Origin: Pseudonocardia petroleophila
GTDB lineage: Bacteria > Actinomycetota > Actinomycetes > Mycobacteriales > Pseudonocardiaceae
DNA length: 64,000 nt
Direction of reading: 5' to 3'
Assembly: GCF_014235185.1 (NCBI RefSeq)
Contig: NZ_CP060131.1
Location: 503,501-567,500, forward strand
Of this stretch, positions 29,967-38,166 are shown piece after piece. A program made the translations under genes and the position numbers. The notes under the pieces were generated by a model. The model was given only the letters and a program-made list of their open reading frames with translations, was not told the DNA's origin and searched no databases. The first letter of the stretch is position 1. Each line of letters begins with the position of its first letter.

Positions 29967-30797
29967 ATGGACCGCACCGAGCTCGGCGCCGCGCTGCGCA
30001 CCTGGCGCGAGCGGCTGCGCCCCGAGGACGTCGGGCTGCCGGCCGGGTTCCGGCGCCGCACGCCGGGCCTGCGCCGCGAGGAGGTGGCGCAGCTCGCCGG
30101 CGTCTCCACCGACTACCTGACGCGCCTGGAGCAGGCCCGCGGCCCGAACCCGTCGGAGTCGGTGGTGGCCGCGCTCGCCCGCGCCCTGCGCGTCACCGAC
30201 GCCGAGCGCGAGCACCTCTACCGCCTCGCCGGGGCCAGCCCGCCCGGGCCGGGCCGCATCCGGAGCACGGTCCGCCCGAGCGTCCAGCGGCTGCTCGACC
30301 GCTTCACCGACCTGCCGGCGCTGCTGCTCGACGCCAAGACCGACGTGCTGCTGTGGAACCCGATGGCGGCCGCGCTGCTCGGCGACTTCTCGGCGCTGCC
30401 GCCCGCCGGCCGCAACATGGCGCGGGCGATGTTCACCGGCCCGTTCCGCGACGAGGGCGACCCGGACCGCGAGCGGCTCGACCGCGCGGTCGTCTCCGAC
30501 CTGCGCCGCGCCGCGACCCGCTACCCGGACGACCCGGACCTGCGCCGGCTGGTCACCGACCTGCGCGCGGGCAGCCCCGTCTTCGCCCGGCTCTGGGACC
30601 TGCGCGAGCTCGACGAGCGCCACGGCCACACCAAGACGGTCCGGCACCGCGACCTCGGGCCGCTGCTGCTGGACTGCAACTCCCTGTCCGTCGACGCCGA
30701 CGACCAGCGGCTGCTCGTGTACTCGGCGGCGCCGGGCACGCCGGCGGCCGACGCGCTGGACCTGTTGCGCGTCGTCGGCCTGCAGCGCGTCGGCTAG
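29967..30797 (+). CDS. XRE-family regulator with MmyB ligand-binding domain
   Basis: A 276-residue transcription factor. The N-terminal helix-turn-helix spans about 35-60 (LRREEVAQLAGVSTDYLTRLE, recognition helix at the end). A C-terminal MmyB-type PAS-like domain covers about 100-270 (ALLLDAKTDVLLWNPMAAALLG and GHTKTVRHRDLGPL), which in this family binds a fatty-acid-like ligand. Such regulators often control a divergently placed redox or transferase gene, here the glycosyltransferase. CATCCT lies 6 nt before the ATG, so the mRNA may be leaderless; GGACGG is a poor ribosome site. Confidence 0.88.
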   Translation: MDRTELGAALRTWRERLRPEDVGLPAGFRRRTPGLRREEVAQLAGVSTDYLTRLEQARGPNPSESVVAALARALRVTDAEREHLYRLAGASPPGPGRIRSTVRPSVQRLLDRFTDLPALLLDAKTDVLLWNPMAAALLGDFSALPPAGRNMARAMFTGPFRDEGDPDRERLDRAVVSDLRRAATRYPDDPDLRRLVTDLRAGSPVFARLWDLRELDERHGHTKTVRHRDLGPLLLDCNSLSVDADDQRLLVYSAAPGTPAADALDLLRVVGLQRVG

Positions 30798-30800
30798 TCT
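30795..30800 (+). promoter_or_regulatory. -10 box of arsR-type gene (leaderless)
   Basis: TAGTCT, 6 nt before the GTG at 30807 and overlapping the end of the preceding gene. It implies that the regulator pair has its own transcript. Confidence 0.55.
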
Positions 30801-30806
30801 CGGCAC

Positions 30807-31139
30807 GTGGCCTCCGACCTGGCTTTCGACGCGCTCGCCGATCCGGTGCGGCGCGAGATCCTCGCCGTCCTCGCCGGGCGCGAGGAGTGCAGCGCGGGCG
30901 AGCTGTCCGCGGCGATCTCCCGAGTCGGCCGCACGGCCGTGTCGAGCCACCTGCGCGTGCTGCGCACCGCCGGCCTGATCACCGAGCGCCGCACCGGCCG
31001 CTTCCGGATGTACGCCGTCGACCCCACCGGCCCGGCGCAGGACGTCATCCGGCAGCTGCAGGACCTGTTCCAGTCCTCCCTCGACGCGGCGAAGGCCGCC
31101 GCCGAGTCCACCCCCGGTACGGACCGCCGAGCCATGTGA
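30807..31139 (+). CDS. ArsR-family regulator of the nitrile hydratase cluster
   Basis: A 110-residue winged-helix repressor-type protein. LADPVRREILAVLAGREECSAGELSAAI is followed by the recognition helix region RTAVSSHLRVLRTAGLI and the wing RRTGRFRMYAV. No cysteine metal site of ArsR/SmtB type is visible (one Cys only), so it is unlikely to be a metal sensor. In Rhodococcus rhodochrous J1 an ArsR-like protein (NhlD) and an AmiC-like protein (NhlC) control the cobalt nitrile hydratase genes. The same pair occurs here, overlapping by one base, upstream of the amidase/nitrile hydratase operon. It probably binds the inverted repeat at 32599-32628. Confidence 0.85.
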   Translation: MASDLAFDALADPVRREILAVLAGREECSAGELSAAISRVGRTAVSSHLRVLRTAGLITERRTGRFRMYAVDPTGPAQDVIRQLQDLFQSSLDAAKAAAESTPGTDRRAM

Positions 31140-32575
31140 TGGGCGGCCTCGCCCTGCACGCGCAGACGAGCATCGAGGCTCCACCGGCCGCGGTCTTCGC
31201 GCTGTTCGGCTCCGAGAGCGGGGCGGGCTGGCTGTTCGACGCGACCTGCGACCGGGTCGCGGTCGGGGCCGTCGTCACGCTCCAGGCGCCGCTGGGGGGC
31301 GAGCGGATCACGGTGCTCGGGCGGATCAGCGCGCTGCGTCCGCCCGGCGCGGCGCGGCCGGGGCGCATCGAGCTGCGGCTCGACCAGCCGTGGCGCGGCC
31401 GGCTGCGGGTGCTGTTCGAGCCCGACGGCGCCGGCACCCGGGTGCGGATCGTCGCCGATCTCGATGACAGCGGGCTGAGCTGGCTGATGCGCCGCCGCGG
31501 CCACCCGGTCCCCGAGCGCGAGCACGCAGGCGCGCACCTCCTCGGGCTGCTCACCAGCAAGTCCGGGCCGGGCAGCGTGTTCGCCGCGTCCACCGAGAAC
31601 CTCGCGGCGATGGCCGTCGAGGAGGTCAACGCCGACGGCGGCATCCGGGGGCGGCCGCTGCGCCTGGTCGTCGGCGACGACGGCACCGACCCGGCGACCG
31701 GCGCGGCGGAGGCGTGGCGCCTGGTCCGGGCGGGCTGCCGCACGCTGCTCACCGCCACCACCTCGGCCACGTTCGTGCGCACGGCCGCGGAGCTGCGCCG
31801 GTCCGGGGTGCTGCTCGTGCAGACCCTGATGAACGAGGGCGGGCTGGGCGGCGAGCTCTGCATGCAGCTCGGGGAGCGGCCCGCCGACCAGCTGCGCGCC
31901 GCGGCCGGGCCGCTGATGGCGGCGGCGAGCGGGCGGCGCTGGTTCCTCGCCGGCAACGACTACGTCTGGCCGCAGGTCGTGCACGCGATCGCCCGCCCGG
32001 TGCTGGCCGAGCACCGGGCGTCGATCGTCGGCGAGGGGTTCGCCGCGCTCGGCACCCGCGACTTCGCCCCGCTGATCGAGCGGATCACGGCCTCCGGCGC
32101 CGACGTGGTGCTGTCCTCGTTCGTCGGGGCCGATCTCGTCGCGTTCGAGCGCCAGTGCCACGCGATGGGGGTGCGCGAGCGCTGCCGCACCCTCACCTTC
32201 GCCCTCGACGAGCCCACCCGCGAACGGATCGGCGACGCCGCGGCGGCCGGGATGTGGGGCGTCTCGGGCTACTTCGAGCAGCTCGACGGCCCCGCCAACG
32301 CGGGGTTCCTGCGCCGCTACCGCGACCTGTTCGGGCGGTTCGCCCCACCGGTGTCGAGCATCGCGGAGTCGGCGTACGAGGCCGTGCACCTCTACGCGGG
32401 AGCGGCCCGCCGGGCCGGGGAGGACGAGCCGCGCACGATCGCCAGGGAGCTGCGGTGCAGCCGCGGGGACTTCCCGCGCGGGCCGGTCACCGTGACGGGC
32501 CCGGAGACCGTCCGGCAGGAGCTGTTCGTCGCCGAGGCGGTGGCGGGTGGTTTCGCCGTGAGTCCGTCCCGTTAA
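31139..32575 (+). CDS. SRPBCC domain fused to AmiC/NhlC-like amide-binding domain
   Basis: A 478-residue two-part protein. Residues ~1-125 form an SRPBCC (START-like, AHSA1-type) fold: LHAQTSIEAPPAAVFALF, then RIELRLDQPWRGRLRVLF. Residues ~135-478 form a periplasmic-binding-type domain (LLGLLTSKSGPGSV, LAVEEVNADGGIRGRPL-like region, GNDYVWPQV, SIAESAYEAVHLYAGAA) related to AmiC and NhlC, the cytoplasmic amide sensors of amidase and nitrile hydratase operons. There is no signal peptide, so it acts in the cytosol. ArsR-SRPBCC pairs are common, but the extra amide-binding domain in the same chain is unusual. The ATG shares one base with the arsR stop. Likely role: amide-responsive partner of the ArsR protein. 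Confidence 0.8.
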   Translation: MGGLALHAQTSIEAPPAAVFALFGSESGAGWLFDATCDRVAVGAVVTLQAPLGGERITVLGRISALRPPGAARPGRIELRLDQPWRGRLRVLFEPDGAGTRVRIVADLDDSGLSWLMRRRGHPVPEREHAGAHLLGLLTSKSGPGSVFAASTENLAAMAVEEVNADGGIRGRPLRLVVGDDGTDPATGAAEAWRLVRAGCRTLLTATTSATFVRTAAELRRSGVLLVQTLMNEGGLGGELCMQLGERPADQLRAAAGPLMAAASGRRWFLAGNDYVWPQVVHAIARPVLAEHRASIVGEGFAALGTRDFAPLIERITASGADVVLSSFVGADLVAFERQCHAMGVRERCRTLTFALDEPTRERIGDAAAAGMWGVSGYFEQLDGPANAGFLRRYRDLFGRFAPPVSSIAESAYEAVHLYAGAARRAGEDEPRTIARELRCSRGDFPRGPVTVTGPETVRQELFVAEAVAGGFAVSPSR

Positions 32576-32598
32576 GGATCTTGACAACGCGCCACTAC

Positions 32599-32631
32599 CT
32601 ATTGACATGTGGTGATAACCATCAATAGCGT
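32599..32631 (+). promoter_or_regulatory. promoter and operator-like repeat of the nitrile hydratase operon
   Basis: TTGACA (32602-32607), an 18-nt spacer and TAGCGT (32626-32631). Inverted repeat arms CTATTGA (32599-32605) and TCAATAG (32622-32628) overlap both promoter boxes, with an inner TGGT/ACCA pair between. A protein bound here would block polymerase; the ArsR-family product just upstream is the obvious candidate. A further TTGACA lies at 32581-32586. The amidase ATG at 32665 has GGAGG upstream. Confidence 0.65.
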
Positions 32632-32664
32632 CGCGCTCTCACCGGTTGCCGGAGGTAGAGAGCC

Positions 32665-34212
32665 ATGCCCGTACGCCCCCCTGATCCCGATGACCTGAAA
32701 GCGGTCGCCACCCACTACGGCCTCGGTCTCGACGACGCCGATCTCGCCTCGTTCTCCCCCATGGTCCACGGCCTGCTCACGTCCTGGGACGCCGTCGAGG
32801 CGCTCTACGACGCGTCCGCCCCGCCGATGCCGGAGCGGGCCTGGACCCGCCCCGAGCCGGCCGACAACCCGTACAACGCCTGGTACGTCACGACCTCGGT
32901 CACCGGGTCCGGCGAGGGCCCGCTGGCCGGGAAGACCGTGGCCGTCAAGGACAACACCGCCGTCGCGGGCGTCCCGATGATGAACGGCTCGAAGACGATG
33001 GAGGGCTACACGCCGCTGCGCGACGCCACCATCGTCACGCGGATGCTCGCGGCGGGCGCCACCATCGCCGGCAAGTCGGTCTGCGAGGACCTCTGCTTCT
33101 CCGGCGGCTCGCACACCTCGCGCACCGGAGCGGTGCGCAACCCGTGGGACGAGACGCGCTCCACCGGCGGGTCGTCGTCGGGCACCGCGGCGCTCGTCGC
33201 GTCCGGGCTCGTCGACGTCGGCACCGGCGGCGACCAGGGCGGCTCCATCCGGATGCCGGCGTCGTGGTCCGGCATCGTCGGGCACAAGCCGACCTGGGGC
33301 CTGGTGCCCTACACCGGGGCGTTCCCGATCGAGCAGTCGATCGACCACGTCGGCCCGATGACGCGCACCGTCGCCGACGCCGCGCTGGTGCTCAACGTGA
33401 TCGCCGGGCCCGACGGGTTCGACCCGCGCCAGCCCCGCGACCTCGTCCCCGACGACTACGTGGCCGCACTGGGTCGCGGCGCCGAGGGCCTGCGCGTCGG
33501 GATCCTCTCCGAGGGCTTCGGCCTGCCCAACTCCGACCCCGGCGTCGACGCCTCCGTGCGCGCGGCGGCCGAGTCGCTGCGCGACGCCGGGCTCGTCGTC
33601 GAGGACGTCTCCGTCCCGTGGCACCTGCACGGCGCCAAGATCTGGGACGTCATCTCCGTCGAGGGCGCCGCGTCGCAGATGGTCGACCTCAACGGGTACG
33701 GCCTGAACTGGAAGGGGCTCTACGACCCCGAGGTCATGGAGCACTACGGCAACCAGTGGCGCGCCGACGGCAGCCAGTTCTCCGAGACCGTCAAGCTGGT
33801 GCTGCTGGCCGGCAGGCACGCGCTCACCACCCAGCGGGGCAAGCACTACGGGATGGCGCAGAACCTGGCCGTGCAGCTGCGGGCCGCCTACGACGAGGCG
33901 CTCTCGCGCTACGACGTGCTGGTCCTGCCCACCACGCCCATCCACTCCACGGTCATCCCCGACCCGGACGCGCCGCGCGAGGAGATCATCGGCCGGGCGC
34001 TGGAGATGGTGGCCAACACCTGCGTCACCGACGTCACCGGGCACCCGGGGTGCAGCGTCCCCGCCGGCCTCGTCGACGGCCTCCCCACCGGGATGATGAT
34101 CATCGGCAAGCAGTTCGACGACGCCACGGTGCTGCGCGTCGCCCACACGTACGAGCAGGCGGTCGGGGGCTTCCCGACGCCGGCAGGAGCTACCGCAGGG
34201 AGCCAGGCATGA
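32665..34212 (+). CDS. amidase (amidase signature family)
   Basis: Hydrolyses the amide made by nitrile hydratase to a carboxylic acid and ammonia. The 515-residue protein has the Ser-cisSer-Lys triad of the signature family: Lys95 (VAVKDN), Ser171 (TGGSSSG) and Ser194 ([12 protein letters not shown]). It is very close in pattern to the Rhodococcus nitrile-pathway amidases, which have an N-terminal helical extension like this one. GGAGG precedes the ATG. The stop overlaps the nitrile hydratase beta start (ATGA). It is the first gene of a four-gene operon driven by the promoter at 32602. Confidence 0.93.
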   Translation: MPVRPPDPDDLKAVATHYGLGLDDADLASFSPMVHGLLTSWDAVEALYDASAPPMPERAWTRPEPADNPYNAWYVTTSVTGSGEGPLAGKTVAVKDNTAVAGVPMMNGSKTMEGYTPLRDATIVTRMLAAGATIAGKSVCEDLCFSGGSHTSRTGAVRNPWDETRSTGGSSSGTAALVASGLVDVGTGGDQGGSIRMPASWSGIVGHKPTWGLVPYTGAFPIEQSIDHVGPMTRTVADAALVLNVIAGPDGFDPRQPRDLVPDDYVAALGRGAEGLRVGILSEGFGLPNSDPGVDASVRAAAESLRDAGLVVEDVSVPWHLHGAKIWDVISVEGAASQMVDLNGYGLNWKGLYDPEVMEHYGNQWRADGSQFSETVKLVLLAGRHALTTQRGKHYGMAQNLAVQLRAAYDEALSRYDVLVLPTTPIHSTVIPDPDAPREEIIGRALEMVANTCVTDVTGHPGCSVPAGLVDGLPTGMMIIGKQFDDATVLRVAHTYEQAVGGFPTPAGATAGSQA

Positions 34213-34913
34213 ACGGCGTGCACGACCTCGGGGGGACCGACGGTCTCGGTCCCGTCGAGATCCCGGAGAACGAGCCGGTCTACCGGGCGGAGTGGGAGAA
34301 GGCGGCGTTCGCCATGTTCTCCATGACCTTCCGCGCCGGGTTCTTCGGCATCGACTCCTTCCGGTACGGCATCGAGCAGATGCACCCGGCCACGTACCTG
34401 CTCTCGCCCTACTACGAGCACTGGGTGCACACCGTCGAGCACCACGGCTTCGCCAAGGGCCTGCTCGACGAGGCCGAGCTCGACAAGCGCACCCAGTACT
34501 ACCTGGACAACCCCGACGCGCCGCTGCCGGAGGAGAAGGACGACCCCGACCTGCTGGCGTTCGTCGACGGCGTGGTCAAGGCCGGGGCCCCGGCGGGCCG
34601 CCCGTCGGACAAGGTCGCGCAGTTCTCCGTCGGCGACCGGGTCACCGTCGCCTCCGACGTCCCGTACGGCCACACCCGCAAGGCCGGCTACATCCGCGGC
34701 CGCACGGGCGTGATCGAGCTGGCGCACGGCACGTTCATCTACCCCGACAGCGCCGGCAACGGCGGCCCGGACGCCCCCGAGCACGTCTACACCGTGAAGT
34801 TCACCAACACCGAGCTCTGGGGCGCGGAGGCCGCCGAGCCCAACGGCGTCGTGCACTTCGACGTCTGGGAGCCCTACATCACCCTCGCCGCTACCACCGA
34901 GAAGGCCGCCTGA
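34209..34913 (+). CDS. nthB: cobalt-type nitrile hydratase beta subunit
   Basis: Structural subunit of nitrile hydratase, which hydrates nitriles to amides. The protein has 234 residues, the usual size. It starts MNGVHDLGG, a hallmark of beta subunits, with FRYGIEQM and [12 protein letters not shown] in the N-terminal helical half. The C-terminal beta-barrel half ([37 protein letters not shown]) packs against the alpha subunit. Beta before alpha is the order of cobalt-type operons. Both ends overlap neighbours (ATGA with the amidase; TGATG with alpha). Confidence 0.95.
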   Translation: MNGVHDLGGTDGLGPVEIPENEPVYRAEWEKAAFAMFSMTFRAGFFGIDSFRYGIEQMHPATYLLSPYYEHWVHTVEHHGFAKGLLDEAELDKRTQYYLDNPDAPLPEEKDDPDLLAFVDGVVKAGAPAGRPSDKVAQFSVGDRVTVASDVPYGHTRKAGYIRGRTGVIELAHGTFIYPDSAGNGGPDAPEHVYTVKFTNTELWGAEAAEPNGVVHFDVWEPYITLAATTEKAA

Positions 34914-35509
34914 TGACCGCCACCGTCCGCACCCAGGAGGAGATCGCCGCCCGCGTCAAGGCGCTGGAGGCGATCCTGATCGAGAAGGGGATCATGACGA
35001 CGAAGGCGGTCGACCGCCTCGTCGAGATCTACGAGAACGAGGTCGGCCCGCAGCTCGGCGCCGCGGTCGTCGCGAAGGCCTGGACCGACCCGGAGTTCAA
35101 GGAGCGCCTGCTCGCCAACGGCACCGAGGCGTGCGCGGAGCTGGGCATCGGCGGCCTGCAGGGCGAGGACATGGTGATCGTCGAGAACACCGACACCGTG
35201 CACAACGTCATCACCTGCACGCTGTGCTCCTGCTACCCGTGGCCGGCTCTCGGGCTGCCCCCGAACTGGTACAAGGACCCGGCCTTCCGCGCCCGGATCG
35301 TGCGCGAGCCCCGCAAGGTGCTGCGCGAGGACTTCGGGTTCGACGTGCCGGAGTCCGTCGAGGTCCGCGTCTGGGACTCCTCGTCCGAGATGCGCTACTG
35401 GGTCCTGCCCCAGCGCCCGGCCGGCACCGAGGGCCTCGACGAGAAGGCGCTCGCCGCGCTCGTCAGCCGCGACTCGATGATCGGCGTCGGCCCCGCGAAG
35501 GCCGCCTGA
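34913..35509 (+). CDS. nthA: cobalt-type nitrile hydratase alpha subunit
   Basis: Catalytic subunit; it carries the low-spin metal that activates the nitrile. In this 198-residue protein the metal motif reads C102-T-L-C-S-C107. Thr in second place is the cobalt type (iron enzymes have Ser), and the second and third cysteines are normally oxidised to sulfinic and sulfenic acid. The flanking [27 protein letters not shown] stretch (positions ~108-134) is the conserved core. Its ATG shares one base with the beta stop, and its stop shares one base with the activator start. No cobalt transporter of the NhlF type lies in the window, so cobalt uptake is provided elsewhere. Confidence 0.97.
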   Translation: MTATVRTQEEIAARVKALEAILIEKGIMTTKAVDRLVEIYENEVGPQLGAAVVAKAWTDPEFKERLLANGTEACAELGIGGLQGEDMVIVENTDTVHNVITCTLCSCYPWPALGLPPNWYKDPAFRARIVREPRKVLREDFGFDVPESVEVRVWDSSSEMRYWVLPQRPAGTEGLDEKALAALVSRDSMIGVGPAKAA

Positions 35510-35916
35510 TGGCGTTCCGCCAGGACGCCACCGAGCTCGGTGACGCCCGGCGCCGCGTGGAGACGCTGGTCTGCGACCTCCCCGGTGGCGGCGACGCCGA
35601 GCGGTCGTTCGATGAGCCGTGGGAGGTGCGCGCGTTCGCCATGGCCGTGGCGGCCTACCACGCCGGCCAGTACGAGTGGTCGGAGTTCCAGCTCTCCCTG
35701 ATCGACTCGATCAAGAAGTGGGAGACCGACGGCGGCGCGGAGCCCTGGTCGTACTACGAGCACTGGCTGGAGGCGCTGGAGACCGTCCTCGCGGGCAACG
35801 GCGCGCTGTCCGACGCCGTGCTCGACGACAGGACCAAGGCCGTGCTGGCCACGCCGAGGAACGCCAACCACCACGAGGCCCACCGCGAGCCGGTGGCGGT
35901 GGATCCCGCCAGGTAG
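35509..35916 (+). CDS. nitrile hydratase activator / alpha-subunit chaperone
   Basis: A 135-residue protein homologous to the N-terminal helical part of the beta subunit. FDEPWEVRAFAMAVAAYHAGQYEWSEFQ resembles the beta-subunit FRAGFFG region, and YYEHWLEALETVL matches its YYEHW segment. This is the P14K/NhlE-type activator that binds apo-alpha, helps load cobalt and oxidise the cysteines, then swaps alpha with the enzyme. It begins with an ATG that shares a base with the alpha stop. A strong terminator follows within 16 nt, closing the operon. Confidence 0.9.
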   Translation: MAFRQDATELGDARRRVETLVCDLPGGGDAERSFDEPWEVRAFAMAVAAYHAGQYEWSEFQLSLIDSIKKWETDGGAEPWSYYEHWLEALETVLAGNGALSDAVLDDRTKAVLATPRNANHHEAHREPVAVDPAR

Positions 35917-35931
35917 GTGTAGCGCCGCGCG

Positions 35932-35977
35932 CTCGTGCGCGGTAACCATTGCCGTGGCAACGGTTGCCGCGCACGAG
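35932..35977 (+). terminator. terminator of the nitrile hydratase operon
   Basis: A 22-bp stem with two imperfect positions and a 2-nt loop (arms CTCGTGCGCGG...TTGCC and GGCAA...CCGCGCACGAG). It is one of the longest stems in the window and ends only 20 nt before the start of the MetX-like gene. Confidence 0.8.
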
Positions 35978-35996
35978 TCCGACGCAGGAGGACGCA

Positions 35997-37034
35997 TTGT
36001 CCGGGTACTACACCGATGAGGTCCACGGGAAGCACGAGTACTTCGACCTGGGCAACTTCGCCCTCACCACCGGTTACACGATCCCGAACGCCCGGCTCGG
36101 CTACAAGACCGTCGGCACCTTGAACGCGGCCAGGGACAACGCCGTGCTGGCGCCGCACATGTTCTCCGGCACCTCGGCGTTCATGGAGACCTACGTCGGC
36201 GAGGGCCGCCCGCTCGACCCGGCGGAGCACTTCGTGATCCTGCCGGGCCAGTTCGGCGGCGGGTTCTCCTCCAGCCCGTCGAACACGCCCGCGCCGTTCG
36301 ACCGCGGCCAGTTCCCCCTCGTCGCGATCGCCGACGACGTGATCGCCCAGCACCGCCTCGTCACCGAGCACTTCGGCATCTCGACGCTGCGGGCCGTCAT
36401 CGGCTGGTCGATGGGCGGGCAGCAGACCTACGAGTGGGCCGTCCGGTTCCCGGAGATGGTGCCGCGGGCCGCCGCCTTCGCCGCCACCGCACGCAACCCC
36501 GTGCACAACCAAATCTTCATCGACACCTGGACGGAGCTGCTGACCTCCGACCCGGCGTTCCGCGACGGCTTCTACGACGACCCGGCGGAGGTCCGGCTCG
36601 GGCTCCAGCGGCTCGCGGTGTCGTTCTCGCTGATGGGGCTGTCGGCGGCGTTCTTCCGCGAGGAGCTGTGGCGCGGCCTGGGCTTCGTCTCCTCCGACGA
36701 CTTCCGCCAGGGCTTCATCCGCGGCTACTTCGCCCCGATGGACCCCAACAACCTCCTCGCGCAGGGCCGCAAGTGGCGCGCGAGCGACATCTCCGCGCAC
36801 ACCGGGGGCGACCTCGCCGCCGCACTCGGCCGGATCACCGCGCAGTTCTTCGTCGTGCCCTTCTCCGAGGACCTGTTCTTCCCGCCGGAGGACTGCGAGG
36901 CCGACTGCGCGCAGATCCCGAACGGGCACTACCGCCCCATCGAGACGCCGATGGGCCACTTCGGCATGTTCGGGCTCCGTCCGGAGGACCCGGCCGCCGT
37001 CGATGCGGTGATCGCCGAGATGCTGGCCTCCTAA
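35997..37034 (+). CDS. MetX-like alpha/beta hydrolase (homoserine acetyltransferase family)
   Basis: A 345-residue alpha/beta-fold protein of the homoserine O-acetyltransferase superfamily. LPGQFGGGFSSSPSN is followed by the nucleophile elbow VIGWSMGGQQTYEWA near residue 138 and a C-terminal GHFGMFG with the base His. It lacks the full set of acetyltransferase signatures I would expect for methionine synthesis, so an esterase or acyltransferase acting on a nitrile- or amide-derived acid is as likely. The start is a TTG at 35997: AGGAGG lies 5 nt before it, while the upstream ATG at 35949 falls inside the terminator stem. It follows the nitrile hydratase operon in the same direction. Confidence 0.78.
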   Translation: MSGYYTDEVHGKHEYFDLGNFALTTGYTIPNARLGYKTVGTLNAARDNAVLAPHMFSGTSAFMETYVGEGRPLDPAEHFVILPGQFGGGFSSSPSNTPAPFDRGQFPLVAIADDVIAQHRLVTEHFGISTLRAVIGWSMGGQQTYEWAVRFPEMVPRAAAFAATARNPVHNQIFIDTWTELLTSDPAFRDGFYDDPAEVRLGLQRLAVSFSLMGLSAAFFREELWRGLGFVSSDDFRQGFIRGYFAPMDPNNLLAQGRKWRASDISAHTGGDLAAALGRITAQFFVVPFSEDLFFPPEDCEADCAQIPNGHYRPIETPMGHFGMFGLRPEDPAAVDAVIAEMLAS

Positions 37035-37043
37035 CGGCCCAAC

Positions 37044-37079
37044 CCGGACTTCTTTCACGGCGTTCCGGACTTCTTTCAC
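37044..37079. repeat. two 15-bp direct repeats, 21-bp period
   Basis: CCGGACTTCTTTCAC at 37044-37058 and again at 37065-37079, exact copies whose starts are 21 bp apart (two helical turns). They lie just after the MetX-like gene and before the hairpin at 37085. They could be a protein-binding tandem site or a local duplication. Confidence 0.55.
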
Positions 37080-37084
37080 AGTGC

Positions 37085-37126
37085 GTAGCGGCACGCTCGG
37101 TCTTTCGTGACCGTGCGTGCCGCTAC
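37085..37126 (+). terminator. 18-bp stem-loop, probable terminator
   Basis: Arms GTAGCGGCACGC and GCGTGCCGCTAC (12 bp) continue past a single T/T mismatch into CGGTC/GACCG (5 bp) with a 6-nt loop. It sits 50 nt after the MetX-like stop and 92 nt before the ferritin-like gene, so it most likely ends the former. Confidence 0.65.
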
Positions 37127-37218
37127 GGTTCGCGCGTTCGGGTGAGCCGGCTCCCCTCGCTCCCCGCCCGCCCCCCCGGCGACCGCGGTCGCCGCACTGT
37201 CGTGACAAGGAGCAGTCC

Positions 37219-38166
37219 GTGTTCGAAGGTTTCAGCAAGGCGTTCGTCCGTGAGGCCATCACCCGCAGCTCCGAGAACGAGGTCGACCGCCGCCGCTTCC
37301 TGCGCGCCGCCGGCCTCACGACCGTCGGCGTGGCGGGCACCGGTCTCCTGACCGCCGGCACCGCGTCGGCGCACGAGGGTGACGACGACGGCGCGGTCAC
37401 CGACGCCGCCGTCCTCAACTTCGCCCTCAACCTCGAGTACCTCGAGGCCGAGTTCTACCTCCGCGCGGTCTACGGCGAGGGCCTGTCCGACGACCAGATC
37501 GACGGGTCCGGCGACCTCGGCGGCGTCACCGGCGGTCGCAAGGTCGACTTCGAGACGAAGCTCGGCGCCCAGTACGCCGCGGAGATCGCCCACGACGAGC
37601 GCGACCACGTCGACTTCCTGCGCTCCGCCCTCGGCGACGCGAAGGTCGCCCGCCCGACGATCGACCTCGACGGCGCCTTCACCGCCGCCGCCCGAGCCGC
37701 CGGTCTCATTGGCCCGGACGAGGAGTTCGACGCGTTCGCCGACGAGAACAGCTTCCTGCTGGGTGCCTTCGTGTTCGAGGACGTGGGCGTCACCGCCTAC
37801 AAGGGCGCCGCCGCGCTCATCTCCAACAAGACGTTCCTGGAGGCCGCCGCCGGCATCCTCGCCGTCGAGGCCTACCACGCCGGGCTCGTGCGCACCGTGC
37901 TGCTGGCCAAGGGCCTGTCCGACCCGGCAGGCAAGATCTCCGACGCCCGAGACAGCCTCGACGGGTCCGACGACCTGGACCAGGGCATCGTCGACGCCGA
38001 CGGCAACAGCAACATCGTGCCGACCGACGCCAACGGCATCGCGTTCTCCCGCAACGTCGAGCAGGTGCACAACATCGTCTACCTGACCCCGGAGGCGGCC
38101 GGCTCGGGCGGCTTCTTCCCCGACGGCACCAACGGCACGTTCACCCGGAGCGGCGACCAGACCTGA
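37219..38166 (+). CDS. Tat-exported ferritin-like protein (desiccation-related type)
   Basis: A 315-residue protein with a twin-arginine signal (DRRRFLRAAGLTTVGVAG...ASA) at about 27-57, so it is folded before export. The mature part is a ferritin-like four-helix bundle (NFALNLEYLEAEFYLRAVYG, HDERDHVDFLRSALG, EDVGVTAYKGAA, EAYHAGLVRTVLL) with Glu and His at the helix positions that hold a dimetal site in relatives. Similar to plant/bacterial desiccation-related PCC13-62 proteins; the enzymatic role is unknown. The GTG at 37219 follows AAGGAG; the longer ATG frame from 37117 has no support. It overlaps the convergent monooxygenase gene by 26 nt. Confidence 0.85.
   Translation: MFEGFSKAFVREAITRSSENEVDRRRFLRAAGLTTVGVAGTGLLTAGTASAHEGDDDGAVTDAAVLNFALNLEYLEAEFYLRAVYGEGLSDDQIDGSGDLGGVTGGRKVDFETKLGAQYAAEIAHDERDHVDFLRSALGDAKVARPTIDLDGAFTAAARAAGLIGPDEEFDAFADENSFLLGAFVFEDVGVTAYKGAAALISNKTFLEAAAGILAVEAYHAGLVRTVLLAKGLSDPAGKISDARDSLDGSDDLDQGIVDADGNSNIVPTDANGIAFSRNVEQVHNIVYLTPEAAGSGGFFPDGTNGTFTRSGDQT

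Noticed and set aside
35949..35996. ATG at 35949 as start of the MetX-like gene
   Set aside because: It lies inside the terminator stem without a ribosome site, whereas AGGAGG stands 5 nt before the TTG at 35997.
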